This document shows positions 1 through 23,600 of a stretch of 64,000 nt of DNA, one piece after another. The DNA is from Colius striatus (lineage: Eukaryota; Chordata; Aves; Coliiformes; Coliidae), in assembly GCF_028858725.1 (NCBI RefSeq), contig NC_084759.1, positions 174,761,770 through 174,825,769 on the forward strand. The letters run 5' to 3'. Within the stretch, counting starts at the first letter, position 1; every line of letters starts with the position of its first letter. Made by a program: the position numbers and the translations under genes. The notes beneath the pieces are model-generated. The model was not told the DNA's origin. It saw only the letters and a list, made by a program, of their open reading frames with translations, and searched no databases.

Positions 1-617
1 TTACATATCACTGCGACTGCACTTTGAAGTGGATCTGTACAGTCCTTTCGCGTAACCCACCAGGCTGCTGCAGCCTTCTCAAACTGCCTGTTTACTGCGC
101 TCTGATTTTCAGAGAGCCGAACGTGCCGCCCACCGGCATGCCCGAGGTAACTTGGCAACAAACAGCTCACGGCCACAACCCCCACCCGAAGCTGCACTCT
201 TGCCTCGTCTGCAGGCGGGGGAAACCCAGCCCACCGGCAGCAGGTTAGGACGGGAGCGGATTCAGCCCTGGAACGTCCGGAGCTGAGCTCTGGGACGATT
301 TCAAGCCCAGCTACGGGGTGCCAGCCGGCCGCCCCCGCCCTGCCACAGGACACGGAGCCAGGGCTTGAACCGGCAGCGCGCATCAGAGCGCCCGGACAGG
401 CCAGAGCAGCGCGGGAGAAACCCAGCGGCATCCCACCGGCCTGAGGGCACACGCGCCCCCACGGACGTACACATAGAGGCAGAACTCCTGCGGAAGCAGG
501 TGCGGAGTCGCAGCCGCCGCTGCATCCCCTCCCCGCCCCGGGGCTGCGCGGGAAGGCGCGGCCGCCCCGCCCCGCACACGCCGGCCTAGGCTGCGGAGGG
601 GGGGTGCGGGGGAGCGA

Positions 618-629
618 TGACGTCACGTG
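618..629. promoter_or_regulatory. CRE (TGACGTCA) overlapping an E-box (CACGTG)
   Basis: A perfect palindromic CRE, TGACGTCA, lies at 618-625 and overlaps a perfect E-box, CACGTG, at 624-629, inside the upstream CpG block. CREs bind CREB/ATF factors, and CACGTG binds USF, MYC/MAX or TFE3-type bHLH proteins. Occupancy is inferred, not shown. Confidence 0.5.
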
Positions 630-752
630 CCGGATGGGGGCGGGGGGAGAACTGCAGTGATGGAAAATTTTCGGCTCCGCATCTTCTGCGCGTGCCCTGG
701 CGGGGCCCGTCCCACCCGCCCCCCGCCCCATTCCCGACGGCGGGGGCGCTCC

Positions 753-762
753 AGAACGTTCT
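753..762. promoter_or_regulatory. Heat-shock-element-like palindrome
   Basis: AGAACGTTCT is a perfect 10-bp palindrome with the inverted nGAAn units recognised by HSF. Only two units are evident; functional elements usually have three or more, so this is a weak call. Confidence 0.25.
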
Positions 763-1060
763 GCGGCGCTAAGGGTAGGCTGTCGCAGCCTTCCGCCGCC
801 CGGTATCTTGCCGCCCGCCCTGGCAGGCGCCCGGAGACCCGCAAAGGCGCGGGGAGCACCACGAGGCCTCCCGCCCTGTCTCAGCTCGGGGACACCGCAT
901 GCGTGTGCATCCCTCCCCCGAGCAATGCCCAGGGGCCGCGTGGGGCCAGCAGCGCCGATGGCGGGGTAGGGGCTTGCTGCTCCTCGAGGGTGCGAGCCAC
1001 CGCCATGTCCCTGCAGGCACCGCGACCCCGGGACAGGCGTTTGCTGCCTGACTCGAGCTG

Positions 1061-1967
1061 ACTTTGAACCTGCAGCCCCTGTGTGTGTTTATATGTGTGA
1101 GGGCAAACAGTAAAGCCCTGGTGCCCCATCACACGAGAGATCGAGCAGCAAAGACCCCAAAAGTTGCGCGAGTTATCCCCTGGGGAAAATGAAGCAGGAT
1201 TCTGTTCCCCCTTCCCCCTCATCAAGTGGGGTTTATTCGGCATGGCATCACTAGGGGGAGGCCGTAGTTCTGAATCGCGTCCCGGAAGAAGCGCCCGGGG
1301 GAGTAGGGGGCAGCTTGGCAACTGACCCCGGGGCTTGGGCTCACAAGTGTATCACCGATTGCTTTCACGTTAAAAATAGCAAGTGAATGCAGCGAGTAGC
1401 TATGGGCCAGTGCCAGCTCGGCCCCCATCACGCACCAAGCTCTGGGGAAACGCCGGATCTCGAGTCCATGGGCGCCGGCTAAGGCAGGCACCGAGTGGAA
1501 ACGGGGAGGCAGCCTCCTCGTCGAGTGCTGCAGTCGCGCTGCAGATGCCGCTCGGGACAGCTGAAAGTAGCTCTCGGACAGGACGCTCTTGACAACTGCC
1601 GCAGCGTCTCCTCTCCGCTTCGAAACGCACTGCCCGTCGCGTAAACACGGGAAAGCTGCTCAGCGCCACGACCGCTGTCATGTGCGGGCGACCCCGGTCC
1701 CGAACGCCCCCCCACCCCATGGGCACATGCCGGTGACCGTCCCGCTGTAGCCACCGCTGCCCCCCCGCAGCCCGTCCGGGCGGCGGCGGGGGGTCAGTCG
1801 GGCGGGAGGAGGGCGGCGCGGCGGCGGGCGGGCGCCGCGCCCCTCCGCGATGACGCGCCCGCATTCCTGCCTGAAGAGCGGCGGCGCCCCGAGGGGGCCG
1901 TCAGACCGACAGCGAAGCGTCGCCGCGCTGCGAGCGCCTCCGACAGAGCAGCGCGGACACCATACTC
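1061..1967. other. Proximal upstream region of SLC38A2, no gene seen
   Basis: Mixed-composition DNA to about 1,450 is followed by a strongly CpG-rich run (about 1,500-1,950) leading into the core promoter. I see no coding frame with recognisable protein similarity and no repeat. A half-CRE-like GATGACGC lies near 1,850. Confidence 0.5.
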
Positions 1968-1974
1968 TTTATAC
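1968..1974 (+). promoter_or_regulatory. SLC38A2: TATA-like box of SLC38A2
   Basis: TTTATAC sits directly at the downstream edge of a GC-rich promoter, about 180 bp before the presumed exon 1 donor. A start about 25-30 bp downstream would give an exon 1 of roughly 155 bp. A second TATA-like run (GTATATTTAG, about 2011-2020) is an alternative. The transcription start was not determined. Confidence 0.35.
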
Positions 1975-1999
1975 CGGTGGCTACTTTCCAGTGATTTTT

Positions 2000-2154
2000 T
2001 TTGCTACCTCTGTATATTTAGGGTTCTGATTTCGCTGACGGTTTATTGTTGAGGGTTTTCTTTTCGCGTTGCGAGAAGCAGCAGCGGAGAAAGGAGCATC
2101 TCCTTATCCCGAGGCTTCGGCACGAAACCTCGCTTTCAAGCTTTTGAGGAGAAG
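2000..2154 (+). other. SLC38A2: SLC38A2 exon 1, non-coding 5' UTR (5' end approximate)
   Basis: The segment ends at a good splice donor, AAG|GTACGG, with GT at 2155-2156. The next acceptor is CTCCGCAG, ending at 2749, which opens the exon bearing the start codon. This gives a 595-bp CpG-rich first intron. A non-coding first exon with the response element in intron 1 is the known mammalian SLC38A2 layout. I find no ATG in this exon or in the 75-base leader of exon 2 (2750-2824), so the 5' UTR appears free of upstream AUG codons. The 5' end is a guess from the TATA-like box. Confidence 0.55.
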
Positions 2155-2408
2155 GTACGGCGCGGCGGCGGGTGCCGGCTGTTATGCGGCCGCCAGGAGG
2201 AACGGGGCGAGTTTTCGGGGGCGACGCGCCGGTGCTCGGCGCCTTTGTCTGGCGGGAGCCCCTGCCCGGCTCTGCTCGCAGGCGCGGTGGCTGTTAGCTG
2301 CATCCCGGAACGGTGGGAAAAAACCCACAAGCGACTGCGGCGCGGTGCTGTCCCGCGACCGATCTGCGTTTATCCATAGAAAACGCCGGGATGCCCGGTG
2401 TCGCCGGT

Positions 2409-2499
2409 GGGGAGAGAGGGAGGGAAGTAAACACAGAGGTGGTCGCCGGGCGGGAGGCTCCGGCGGCCGATGTGACAATCGCGCATCGGTGTTGCATCA
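2409..2499 (+). promoter_or_regulatory. SLC38A2: Intron-1 amino acid response element with purine box and CAAT motif
   Basis: GTTGCATCA at 2491-2499 is the complement of TGATGCAAC and fits the C/EBP-ATF composite (AARE/CARE) consensus TGATGNAAN, bound by ATF4 with C/EBP partners. An unbroken 19-base purine run lies at 2409-2427 and a CAAT at 2476-2479. In mammals, SLC38A2 is induced by amino acid starvation through an AARE (core ATTGCATCA) in intron 1, helped by nearby purine-rich and CAAT boxes. Motif and gene position both match here. This element would raise transporter transcription when ATF4 rises. Function is inferred from homology. Confidence 0.75.
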
Positions 2500-2690
2500 G
2501 TCTCTGCCCCGTTGTCGGGGGTGGGGCAGCGCGGCGCGGCGGTGCCCGCCAGCCGGTACCCCGCCGCGGGGCTCACCTTTGTCCGCCCGCGCAGCCCCCG
2601 CCCCGCGCGCCCCCCGCCCCGCGCGCGCGCTGGTACTTTTCCACTCGGCGGCAGCGGGCGGGGGCCGCCGAGCCGCGGGCGCGCGCTGGC

Positions 2691-2732
2691 CACGTGACGG
2701 GCGGCGCGGCGCCCGCTGCGGCAACTGACGTC
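2691..2732. promoter_or_regulatory. SLC38A2: E-box and CRE-like motif at end of intron 1
   Basis: CACGTGAC lies at 2691-2698 and TGACGTC at 2726-2732, just upstream of the exon 2 acceptor. Both are canonical bHLH and CREB/ATF core motifs in a CpG island. They could contribute to the same stress-responsive control as the AARE 200 bp upstream. Use is not shown. Confidence 0.35.
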
Positions 2733-2824
2733 GCCTCCCACCTCCGCAGGCGCGGCGAGAGCCCCCGCCGCCAAGGACAAAAGAGCGGCCGCCGAGCCCC
2801 GCTACCGACCCCGGCACCGTCGCC

Positions 2825-15264
<12,440 letters not shown>

Positions 15265-17963
15265 CTGTCTTGGTGTAATCTCTAATACTCCACTTCAAAT
15301 GCCAGTGTTCACTCAGATACCTACTGAGAATGAAAATGAGCTATTCGGCTTCCTTTAAGATGCAGATTCTTTGTTGATGGTTCTTCTGAATGTAGAATAC
15401 CCGAACTCTGTCTTTAAGGAACTATTCTGCATGATGGAAGTGGATATTAACATCAAACCAGTGAGTGTCTGGCTGAAGGAAGTGACAACTTTATTCCATT
15501 CCAGAGAATGGACAGAACTCTCTGTAGACTTTATCAAGCCATGTTTGGCTTTCGTCATTGTTACCTGGATATTTTGTTATTTTACTTGAATGTGCCTAAT
15601 GGAACCATTTGATGTGAGAAATAACTCTTTAATTTACAGCAAAGTGTTTAAATAACCAATGAGAGAGAGAAACACTATTATTTTTTTGTACCAAAAATTC
15701 TTATGGACCTCAAAAGCACTATTTTGACTTTAAGAAATGTTTTTCTAAAAAGAATGAACGAATAATGTAGAAGAGCTCATAAAAATATTTAATCAGTGTC
15801 CTAAATTAAATCTAGTTTGCCTTTCTGTAGAGGCATAATTAAAAGAGATTTTATTTTAAAAAATACTTCTATTGACCAAAACGGAAAGTGAACGAATCCA
15901 AGTCAAAATCCTCTAATTATAGATATTTCCTCATGAAATTCTCTTAGTTTGAGGTACAGTGAAAATAATCATGAAAATCATTTGACAGCTTACTTAAGTA
16001 ACTACAGTTACCTTAGTTCTCAAAACCAGTGTGGAAACCCAAATTTTCAAGCTTTAAAAGAGCCACCCTTTTGAAGGGGTATGATTGAGAAAAACATAGT
16101 TAATCTAGGAATCGGAAAGATGGCATTGACATTTCCCTTCTTGAGGTGCTCAGTAGTGCAATTGAGTAAAACAGGGTTTGGAAGTTCTGGTTTGTTTTGG
16201 CAGTTTTTTTTGTTTTTCCTCCTGTTACAGATACAAACTGAATGGCACTGGAGCATATGGTGCCATTAGTACAAAACTCCCTCCTTTATTAATAAGGTCC
16301 ATTGTCAGTTGTAGCAATGTTTGTTGGAGTTGGGTTTTTTTTCTGTCCAATCTACCTTGAAACACTCTGTAGGAAAACAAAAAGGTCCTAATGTAGTTTA
16401 CTTATTGTATAATACTCAAACTGTACAGTATTTCTCAAACTTCTCATCCATTATTGGATTTTTAATTATTTGACTGTTCTGTTTCTGAGTCAAATTTACA
16501 TAATAACTGCACCAGTATTTCATGCTTGGTACAAACTCTCTTCGCATACACAACTGGGATTCCTCTTCCAATTTATACTGTATAGTGGTATTAAAGATAA
16601 CCTCATAGGCTGGATAGTCATCTCATACTTGTTTGCTTCAGAAATAGGTAAGTTTCTTATGAGCCCTAGCTAGCTAGCTAATGAACCAGGTGCTGTATGG
16701 TTGTGATTAGCTGTTTTGTTTCTAGTGCATGTTTACTCTTTCGTTCTTATCCCAGGTTGAAGAGAAATAACACGTGTATAACAGCGTACTTGGCTTGTAA
16801 GAGGTTCTCAAACACAACAATATTGGGTACAAAAGCCTAGATAGAGATTATTAATGAAATAATCATGGCAACGTGGTCAACTGTCTTCATCTGACATGAT
16901 GCTTTAAAGATCTAATTTTCAAAGTTCCACACGGTCTTTACATCAGAGGGAACAAGTAAGGGCCTGTAATCTGTTGATTAGACAGTGCCTGAGACTTTAT
17001 TGCTCTTGTAGAATTAATCAGGAACAAATCTAAATGACAGCCACCGTTTGGCAGATAATGTCAATCTATGCCCAGCCATTTAAAACCTAAGAAAAAAAAT
17101 TGCAGGTATTTTGTATTGATACTTCTGCATGACTGTAAGTACTGGTCGCTAAGTCTGTAGTGTAAAACTGTAATGAGAAGTTAGATTCCTCTTGTATTGT
17201 TTGTATTATTAGTTTGGTGGTACTCAACTGGCAATTAACGATCGTGGAGTCAGCACTGATGACCGCTCCTTAGGTACTTCTCTGCCTCAGGTACTGTACA
17301 TCCATGGGTAACTGTCCCATGTTACCTGATCTCCGCAGAGGTGCTGAGTTTGTGCCTCAGTACTTTGGCAGCTTTTCTTCATCCTCTCTGCAAACTTAAA
17401 AGTGGAAGAGGATTCAAATATTGTCTACCTTTTAGCAATCTGTAGCATGTAAGGGATGAAACGCTTCCCTTGCCAGCATTTAAAAAGTAAGAGAGTGAGA
17501 AATAGCCTCCTTTCTCTCAGTTAACTGTCAAAGAAGTTACTGCACAGTCCCTCTCAGCAGCCAGAGAGGAGGGAAGCTTTTGTGATGACACCTCATAATG
17601 TATCATATATGTCACTTAATTCTCTGAATGTAGCAATTTCCAGATTTTACATTATGTGTTATATTATTTGGTGACTGGCTGTCCACCTGCAACAGTTGAG
17701 TTCCACTTGGCTGGGTTGATTTCCAACATCAGATTATTTTTTTTCTTTTTTTTTTTTTCTTTCTCCCCCCAAACCTGTCTGCTTAAAGTTATACCCACGT
17801 TACAAACCACCTAAAAGAGCAGCTTCAGTATTAAACCACTGTTTTGTCACCTCAGTTAGACGTTACTGTCTTCCATGATATTTCAGTCATAAATGTAACA
17901 TGTTATTTATAAAACATTAATCCATTAAAACTAAACCTATTTTTCAATATTTATGATAGTCTA

Positions 17964-18043
17964 TGTACATAAACTGTATGTGTGTATATACTGTAAGTAT
18001 AATGTATATAATGTAGGTTTGGAACCCAGGATTTATGTATATA
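17964..18043 (+). promoter_or_regulatory. SLC38A2: Cluster of four Pumilio response elements
   Basis: Four sense-strand matches to the PUM1/PUM2 consensus UGUANAUA fall within 80 bases: TGTACATA at 17964-17971 and TGTATATA at 17983-17990, 18003-18010 and 18036-18043. They lie about 180-260 bases before the first poly(A) signal. A fifth match, TGTAAATA, is at 18406-18413 and would be included only if the distal poly(A) site is used. Pumilio proteins bind such sites in 3' UTRs and generally speed mRNA decay or repress translation. Regulation of this gene by them is inferred. Confidence 0.55.
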
Positions 18044-18224
18044 TTCCTCTCTCATTACTAATTGTTACATCATTTCAAGTCGTCATTCATGTTGTACATC
18101 TGTATAACAACTGTCAAAGGAAAGATTCTTTTACAACAAAACAGAATGCTTGCAAAAATGGAAGAAACGCCTAAGGTGTGTAAGAAAACACTAAGATAGT
18201 ATTTATTACAAATGTATATGTTGC

Positions 18225-18230
18225 AATAAA
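18225..18230 (+). terminator. SLC38A2: Proximal poly(A) signal AATAAA
   Basis: Canonical AATAAA (within TTGCAATAAAAACAAG) about 2.96 kb after the SLC38A2 stop codon, matching the expected 3' UTR length. The cleavage site was not determined. Confidence 0.6.
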
Positions 18231-18506
18231 AACAAGAGTCACTTGGGTCCATAAAGAGCATTGTTCAGGTTCACGTATACTTTTCCTCTAAAATTTACCA
18301 TGGATGATACAATTTCCTGAATGCAGCAACTTACCAACTTTTATGATCTAACGTATTCGTTAGACCACCAAGTTCAGGCATCCTGCGGTACCTCGCGTGT
18401 ACATATGTAAATACCCACTGTATTGTTAGAGGCCAACACTAGCCACAGTTGTTGGCAGGGAGTGCAACACAGTTTCAATGAAACATTGTATGTTTGTTTT
18501 AACTGA

Positions 18507-18516
18507 AATAAATAAA
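18507..18516 (+). terminator. SLC38A2: Distal poly(A) signal (overlapping AATAAATAAA)
   Basis: Two overlapping AATAAA hexamers follow a T-rich stretch about 280 bases after the proximal signal. A T/G-rich run (18543-18561) lies 30-50 bases downstream, as expected of a downstream element. It may be the main or an alternative 3' end. Confidence 0.5.
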
Positions 18517-18561
18517 TAGATAACCCTAAGAAATGATGTAGTGGGTTTTTTTTTGGGGGGG

Positions 18562-19780
18562 GATATTTGAAGGATTTTATTTAAAGATGATACCATTTCA
18601 TGCATACTCATGGTCACTTTGCGAGGGGGGTGGGGAGAAGAAAAATATAACTCCACAATTTATGACAGTATGAGAATATGCACAGCAAGTCTGGACATTA
18701 AAGAAAATAGAGATTAAGTTCTGCAAGGAACCTCTGTTATGTCATTCTTTGTAGAATTCTGGAGACGGAATTCAGTGTATTAGATCTTGTCAAAGTGTAA
18801 TAAGTGAATGAATCAAGACAAAATCTAAAGCCATATCCCTGCAACTCAACCTCCAGGACAAGAGTAACTACTTCTGTAAAAAAAATTCAAAACTGATGCA
18901 TCTGTTTCACTTGTCTTTTGGCAAGTGGATACAAGACAAGTGCTGTCTGGTGTTTGTTCTTTAAAAATCTATATCAAGTCATACAAGTCTTTCTTTGTCT
19001 TTCCTAAATACTAAGAATTCTGTCAAGAGATGCTGAAGGTATAACTGTGCTTATGTATACAAAAAAACACTTTATGAAAGGAGTACTAAAAGGCATAGCT
19101 AATTGCGGTTGCCTTAATTACATGAGAGCCTGGAACTGACCACTGACTAGCTATTCATGCTTTTCCACCATGTTTTCTACATGGTCCAGTGCTAATGTAT
19201 TTGCTCAAAGTCCAAAGCCTGTTCTGCTGAGGAATGAATGTCCTCATTTCTGTCTAGTTCTCATTTTAATGTAATCTTTGTGAAACAAAAATGATTACTC
19301 ATTTTCACAATGTTGTGGGCCTGCCAGAAGGTGTTAATCAGTCTGCACATCTGGAGACTTGAAGCGTGGAGAGCTGAAGTGTGAAGAGGCAGCACTGTGA
19401 AGCAGCCATGTATTGAATCCACAGTTTAATGTCTTGCACTTGCTTATTTTGATTTTCAGCATTTGCTTAGATGCATCTGGAACATAACTGGACACAATTC
19501 TTGAAAAGGGAACCCTAATCAATAATTTACCCACTTGGAAAGAGTGGATCATGGCTGGAAATGCTCCTTCTCATAACTTGCCTACCACCACACAGGAATT
19601 TCGTAACAGTAGAGAAGCCTGTTCCCTAAGACAGTGCTTGGCTAGTTCTCCCATGGAATCCTCATGGAGAAACTGGCTACCCAAGGCTTGGAGGAACCTC
19701 CTCTTTGTTGGGTGGAAAACTAGCTGCATGGCCAAACATAAAGAGTAGTGGGGAATGGAATTAGGTCCAGTTGACATCTG
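18562..19780. other. Intergenic DNA, nothing recognised
   Basis: AT-rich sequence between the SLC38A2 3' end and a CR1 fragment. I see no coding frame, RNA gene or clear repeat. The part from about 19,330 is less AT-rich and might be a decayed 5' extension of the neighbouring CR1, but I cannot align it. Confidence 0.55.
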
Positions 19781-20695
19781 ATCACCGGTAATGTTCTCTG
19801 GGGCTCAGTGCTGGGGCCTGTTCTGTTTAACATCTTTATCAATGACCTGGATTAAGGGATTCAGTGCACTCTGTAAGTTAAGTTTACTGATGACACCAAG
19901 CTGAGGGGGAGTGTAGTTATGCTTGAGGGCAAGAAGTCTCCTCAGAGGGACCTGGAAAGGCTAGAATGATGGGCCAAGGCCAATTCTAGGAGGTTCAACA
20001 AGGCCAAGTGTGGGGTCCTGCACTTTGGTCACAGCAACTTCATGCAACTTAGGGCAGAGTGGTTGGAAACCTGTCCTGCAGAAAAGGACCTGGGGATGTT
20101 AATTGACAGCCAGCTGAACATGAGCAAGCAGTGTGCCCAGGTGGCCAAGAAGGCCAATGACATCCTGGCCTGTATCAGAAATAGCGTGGCTAGAAGGACC
20201 AGGGAAGTGATTGTCCCCCTCGATTCGGTGAGGTAGCACATTGAATACTCTGTTCACGTCTCACAAGAAGGACACTGATGTGCTGGAGTGTGTCCAGAAA
20301 TGGGCAACAAAGCTGGTGAAGAGTCTGGAGAACAAGTTTGATGAGGAGTGGCTGAGGAAACTGGGGTTATATGGGCTGGAGAAGAGGAAGCTGATAGGAG
20401 ACATGACACTCTACAACTACCTGAAAGGAGGTTGCAGTGAGGTGGGAGTCCATCTCTTCTCCCAAGTAACAAGTGATAGGACAAGAGGAAATGGGCTCAA
20501 TTTGTGCCAGGGGAGATTTTCACTGAGAGGATTGTTAAACACTGGAACAGGCTGCCCAGGAAGGTAGTAGAGTCCCCATCCATAGAGACATTTAAAAGCT
20601 GTGTGTCTGATATGCTGAGGGACATGGTTTAGTGGGATTGGACTCGATGATCCTAAAGGTTTTTTCCAATCAAAACAATGCTATGATTCTAAGAA
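19781..20695 (+). mobile_element. CR1 LINE fragment with decayed reverse-transcriptase ORF2
   Basis: A 0.9-kb remnant of CR1 ORF2 running to the element's 3' end. With frameshifts and stops one reads, in order: LFNIFINDLD; KFTDDTKLRG (counterpart of the RT catalytic FADD motif, here T-D-D); [101 protein letters not shown]. The CR1 tail follows: 'ggattggactcgatgatcc', 'tttttccaatc' and 'gctatgattctaag'. Multiple in-frame stops show it is a dead copy. It lies between the two SLC38 genes in the same orientation. Confidence 0.95.
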
Positions 20696-23600
20696 CTAAG
20701 AATTAAGATCACCTCTCTGCAATCAGGTATTTCCAACAAATAGTATGTGAAGTGCTCTTTTTTCTGTGCTTCTGATGTCTTCTAAATGAATGAAACAGCA
20801 CGACAATTGAAAAAAAAAACCAGAAATTGTGTTATGTGACAGTGTTTAATATCCTGTGTTTCGAATCTCTTTACCTACCACAAGGCCTTTGCTGCAGAAG
20901 AGGGGTAAGTTGTCACTTTGGGTTTATTCACAATGCTGATATTTGGGAATCTCTTGAGGCCTCTGCAGGTGAGAAGTGGTATCTTTCCTTTTTTCTAGTT
21001 CCCTTGAAGCTTACCTCTTTTACCTTTTTTGGCCTTGTCAAGCCTCCTCTGGGCCATGGCCATGCCTAGATGCCTCACCCCCTGCTGTTAATGCAGTGAC
21101 TGGATTGCAGCTGGTCATGCCCTAAGGTCCCTGTGACTTAGCTCAGATGCCTGTTCGTAAGGCAGCATAGCTCCCATTCAGCCTGTGTGCACAGGTTTCC
21201 TTTCTAGAGAAACAGAGCAGAGGGTGGCCAATGTATGCCGTTTCAATGCCAGAAGGAGCTGAGATGCTGTGAGGAAGACTCCAGTCCCGTCCTTCCAGGA
21301 ATATGGATGTACCATCCCATCTCCAGTGCAGATGTGCCCAGCACCCACTTCCTCTACCTTTCTGGTTTCAGACTCTTGAGTATGACAGTCTAAACCTCAC
21401 CTACTTTCCCATGCATTTCCTTCTGTTGTCTTGCACAGCTGCTTTTGGCTGTCATAAGCTGACCCCTTGTCAACACTGTCACTCTTGCTCTGGCCTCAAT
21501 CCCAGTTTGCCATCTGCCCAACAACACCACCTCTCCTAGCTCTTCCTGTGAGTCACCTTCCTTCATCTTACTGCCTTCCTGACTACATGCCTGCCCAAAT
21601 CCAGCTCCCACTCTTCCATGCTCACTTTACCCAGGCACAGCTAGAAACATGGTCCCTTGATTTTTGTAGTCTCTGCCCAGCTGCTTACAGCCTCTACACT
21701 AACTACAAGCCTTATTTTCTTGTTTTCTGGCCAGCCCTCCAGTCCCGGCTCTCCAGCAGTCCCACAGGGACTCCTCAGCAAGAGCATGCTTCCACACTCA
21801 GTTCAGGCACCTCTTGCCCCTCCAGCCTTTGGCTGAGCATGAAGCCCTACTGTAGAAAATGGGGGGTGGAAACTTTTCCCAGGAAAAAATTATCCATTAT
21901 TTTACTACGGGAAAATGTCCTCTTTTCCCTGCTTTTATTCTCAAGTGGGCCGAATCATTTAGGCTGATTGTTTTTCCACACAGATGCATGAAACCACCAC
22001 CCTGCCGAAGTTACTCATAATGGAAAATGTCAGGAGAAACATCTGAAGCTAGATAATGTTTAAAAGAGCTAAATGTGTTCCAGTAAAAGAACAATCAGGT
22101 AATCCCAGTAGCAGATGCCATCATCAGCTACACTTCAAGATTTAATTTAAATTACAAACAAGTTCTATTTTTTATTTTATTATTTAGAAATATTAAAGGG
22201 GAGGGTGTCCAAAAAGGTTTTCCAACTGCAGAACATAAATTGTTAGGTAATATATGTTGGATAAGTACTAACAATAAGGTAGAAATTCAATATGAGACTT
22301 GGAAACGAAGTGTAGCTTCTATAACTCACCTTTTGGTGATCTTTGAAAATCTATTTAACATCACCTCCAAACAGCTCAGATTGCTGCAAAATTAAATGTA
22401 GTCAGGCGAGGTGTTGTGGGTATTCCCAAATGCTCAGGAGTTATTGTGTCAGGGTTAACATGGTCAACCACATGTCTACTTTTTGTTAAAATAAATACCA
22501 GTTCACAAACAGCCAAAGTTGCTCCTTCCTACCCACTTCGGCAAAATGTTTTAATATGCTGGTAGAAGGTATCTCAGGGCTGGAGTCCAGGTCACTACAC
22601 AGAATAGAGAGATGGACAGAAAAGTCTCATGCGAGGTGGCCTGGGCCAGTGCTCACCCTGCCTTCAGTATTGTCACCTGGAGATCCCCCACTTGAACTCC
22701 TACCCAGGGCTTGTGCGATGAATAACACTGGTGACAGGCAGGTGCTTTCACTGTGGGCAGGACACAGGGAGCATGCCCCAGCACAACAGCCAAGGAAAAC
22801 AAAACAATGGTCAGAAAGGCCACAGCAAAGCCACAATTTTGTGGAAACATTGAGAGCAGACACAGAAAGCATGAACATTCACTCAATATCCATCAGCAAA
22901 CAGCAGCAACCAGAAGAGAGACCTTCAGAAGACAGCTTGAAAATAGCCACTGCTAAAATATTTGCTTTTTTGACATGATTAAGGAAGCTTCAGCTGTGAA
23001 AATGTTGCTCTGCAAGGATTGTTGGACTGTAAATGAAAATGGCATGAGGGATGTGTTTTTCTGTGGAATAAGTGAGGAAGTTCCTAAGAACACCAGTTAC
23101 AGGAAACTGAGCTGTCACCAGAAGCTGCTGAAGACTTACCAGAGGCCAATGCAGGTATTTCCTGCAAGCAGCGAGCCTGCTGCATACACCAGAGATCGAG
23201 CCAAAATGTCTTGACTGCAGGAAATGATGAAACCTGCACTGACAGGCAGCCCATGGGGCCCTACGTATCCTCCTGCTGTCTGCAGGCTCCAGAGGGACTG
23301 CAGACGTCCTGCTTGGCAGGATTTGGGCACTTGCCCTCCTACCGAAGATCAGATGGGTCTCTTGACTTACTGCAGAAATTATGTTTCTGAGCACAAGTAA
23401 GGCTCAGATTCTTCAAATCACATTATTAAAACCACTAGGGTCCCAGGAAACATTTTTAATCAAATGAGTCACGTTTGATGTAACATTCATCGTTTGGGAT
23501 GGCTTTGTGTTTACACACTGGAAACAGAGGAAACAGGGGCTTTTCCAATCTACTCGAATTTACTCTGAAAGGTAATAAAAAGTCAAATGGTAAAGTGAAG

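Larger units (their letters stand above)
300..1060. promoter_or_regulatory. CpG-rich block upstream of SLC38A2
   Basis: This stretch is very GC- and CpG-rich and precedes the SLC38A2 core promoter by about 1 kb. It carries a CRE/E-box composite and a heat-shock-type palindrome, listed separately. Several open frames cross it on both strands. They have the Arg/Pro/Ala-rich composition expected of CpG-island DNA and match no family I recognise, so I do not call genes. It may be the distal part of the SLC38A2 promoter or the start of a divergent antisense non-coding RNA. Mammals have an antisense transcript at this locus, but nothing in this sequence proves one here. Confidence 0.6.
15265..18530 (+). 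other. SLC38A2: SLC38A2 3' UTR (two possible ends)
   Basis: The last exon continues past the TAA as AT-rich sequence. The first well-placed AATAAA is at 18225-18230, giving a 3' UTR of about 2.98 kb; a second, overlapping pair lies at 18507-18516, giving about 3.25 kb. Mammalian SLC38A2 also has a 3' UTR of around 3 kb, which supports treating this whole tract as UTR rather than intergenic DNA. It contains a Pumilio-site cluster near the end and no repeats. Several short open frames (for example 15,371-15,589) lack any support as genes. Confidence 0.7.

Noticed and set aside
627-1061. 144-codon open frame in the upstream CpG island
   Set aside because: Arg/Pro/Ser-rich translation typical of GC-rich non-coding DNA, with open frames on both strands and no recognised domain.
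2069-2728. 219-codon open frame across SLC38A2 exon 1 and intron 1
   Set aside because: It begins at a non-ATG codon and crosses the exon 1 donor into CpG-rich intron 1. Its composition reflects the island, not a protein.
20042-20567. Open frames with reverse-transcriptase-like protein that could be taken for genes
   Set aside because: They are pieces of one decayed CR1 ORF2 with several stops and frameshifts, ending in the CR1 tail.
21467-21967. 166-codon open frame in the intergenic region
   Set aside because: Ser/Pro/Leu-rich translation from C/T-rich sequence, no recognised motif, no promoter or splice support.
22556-22978. 140-codon open frame in the intergenic region
   Set aside because: No recognisable domain or conserved context; length is within what chance allows in 64 kb read in six frames.
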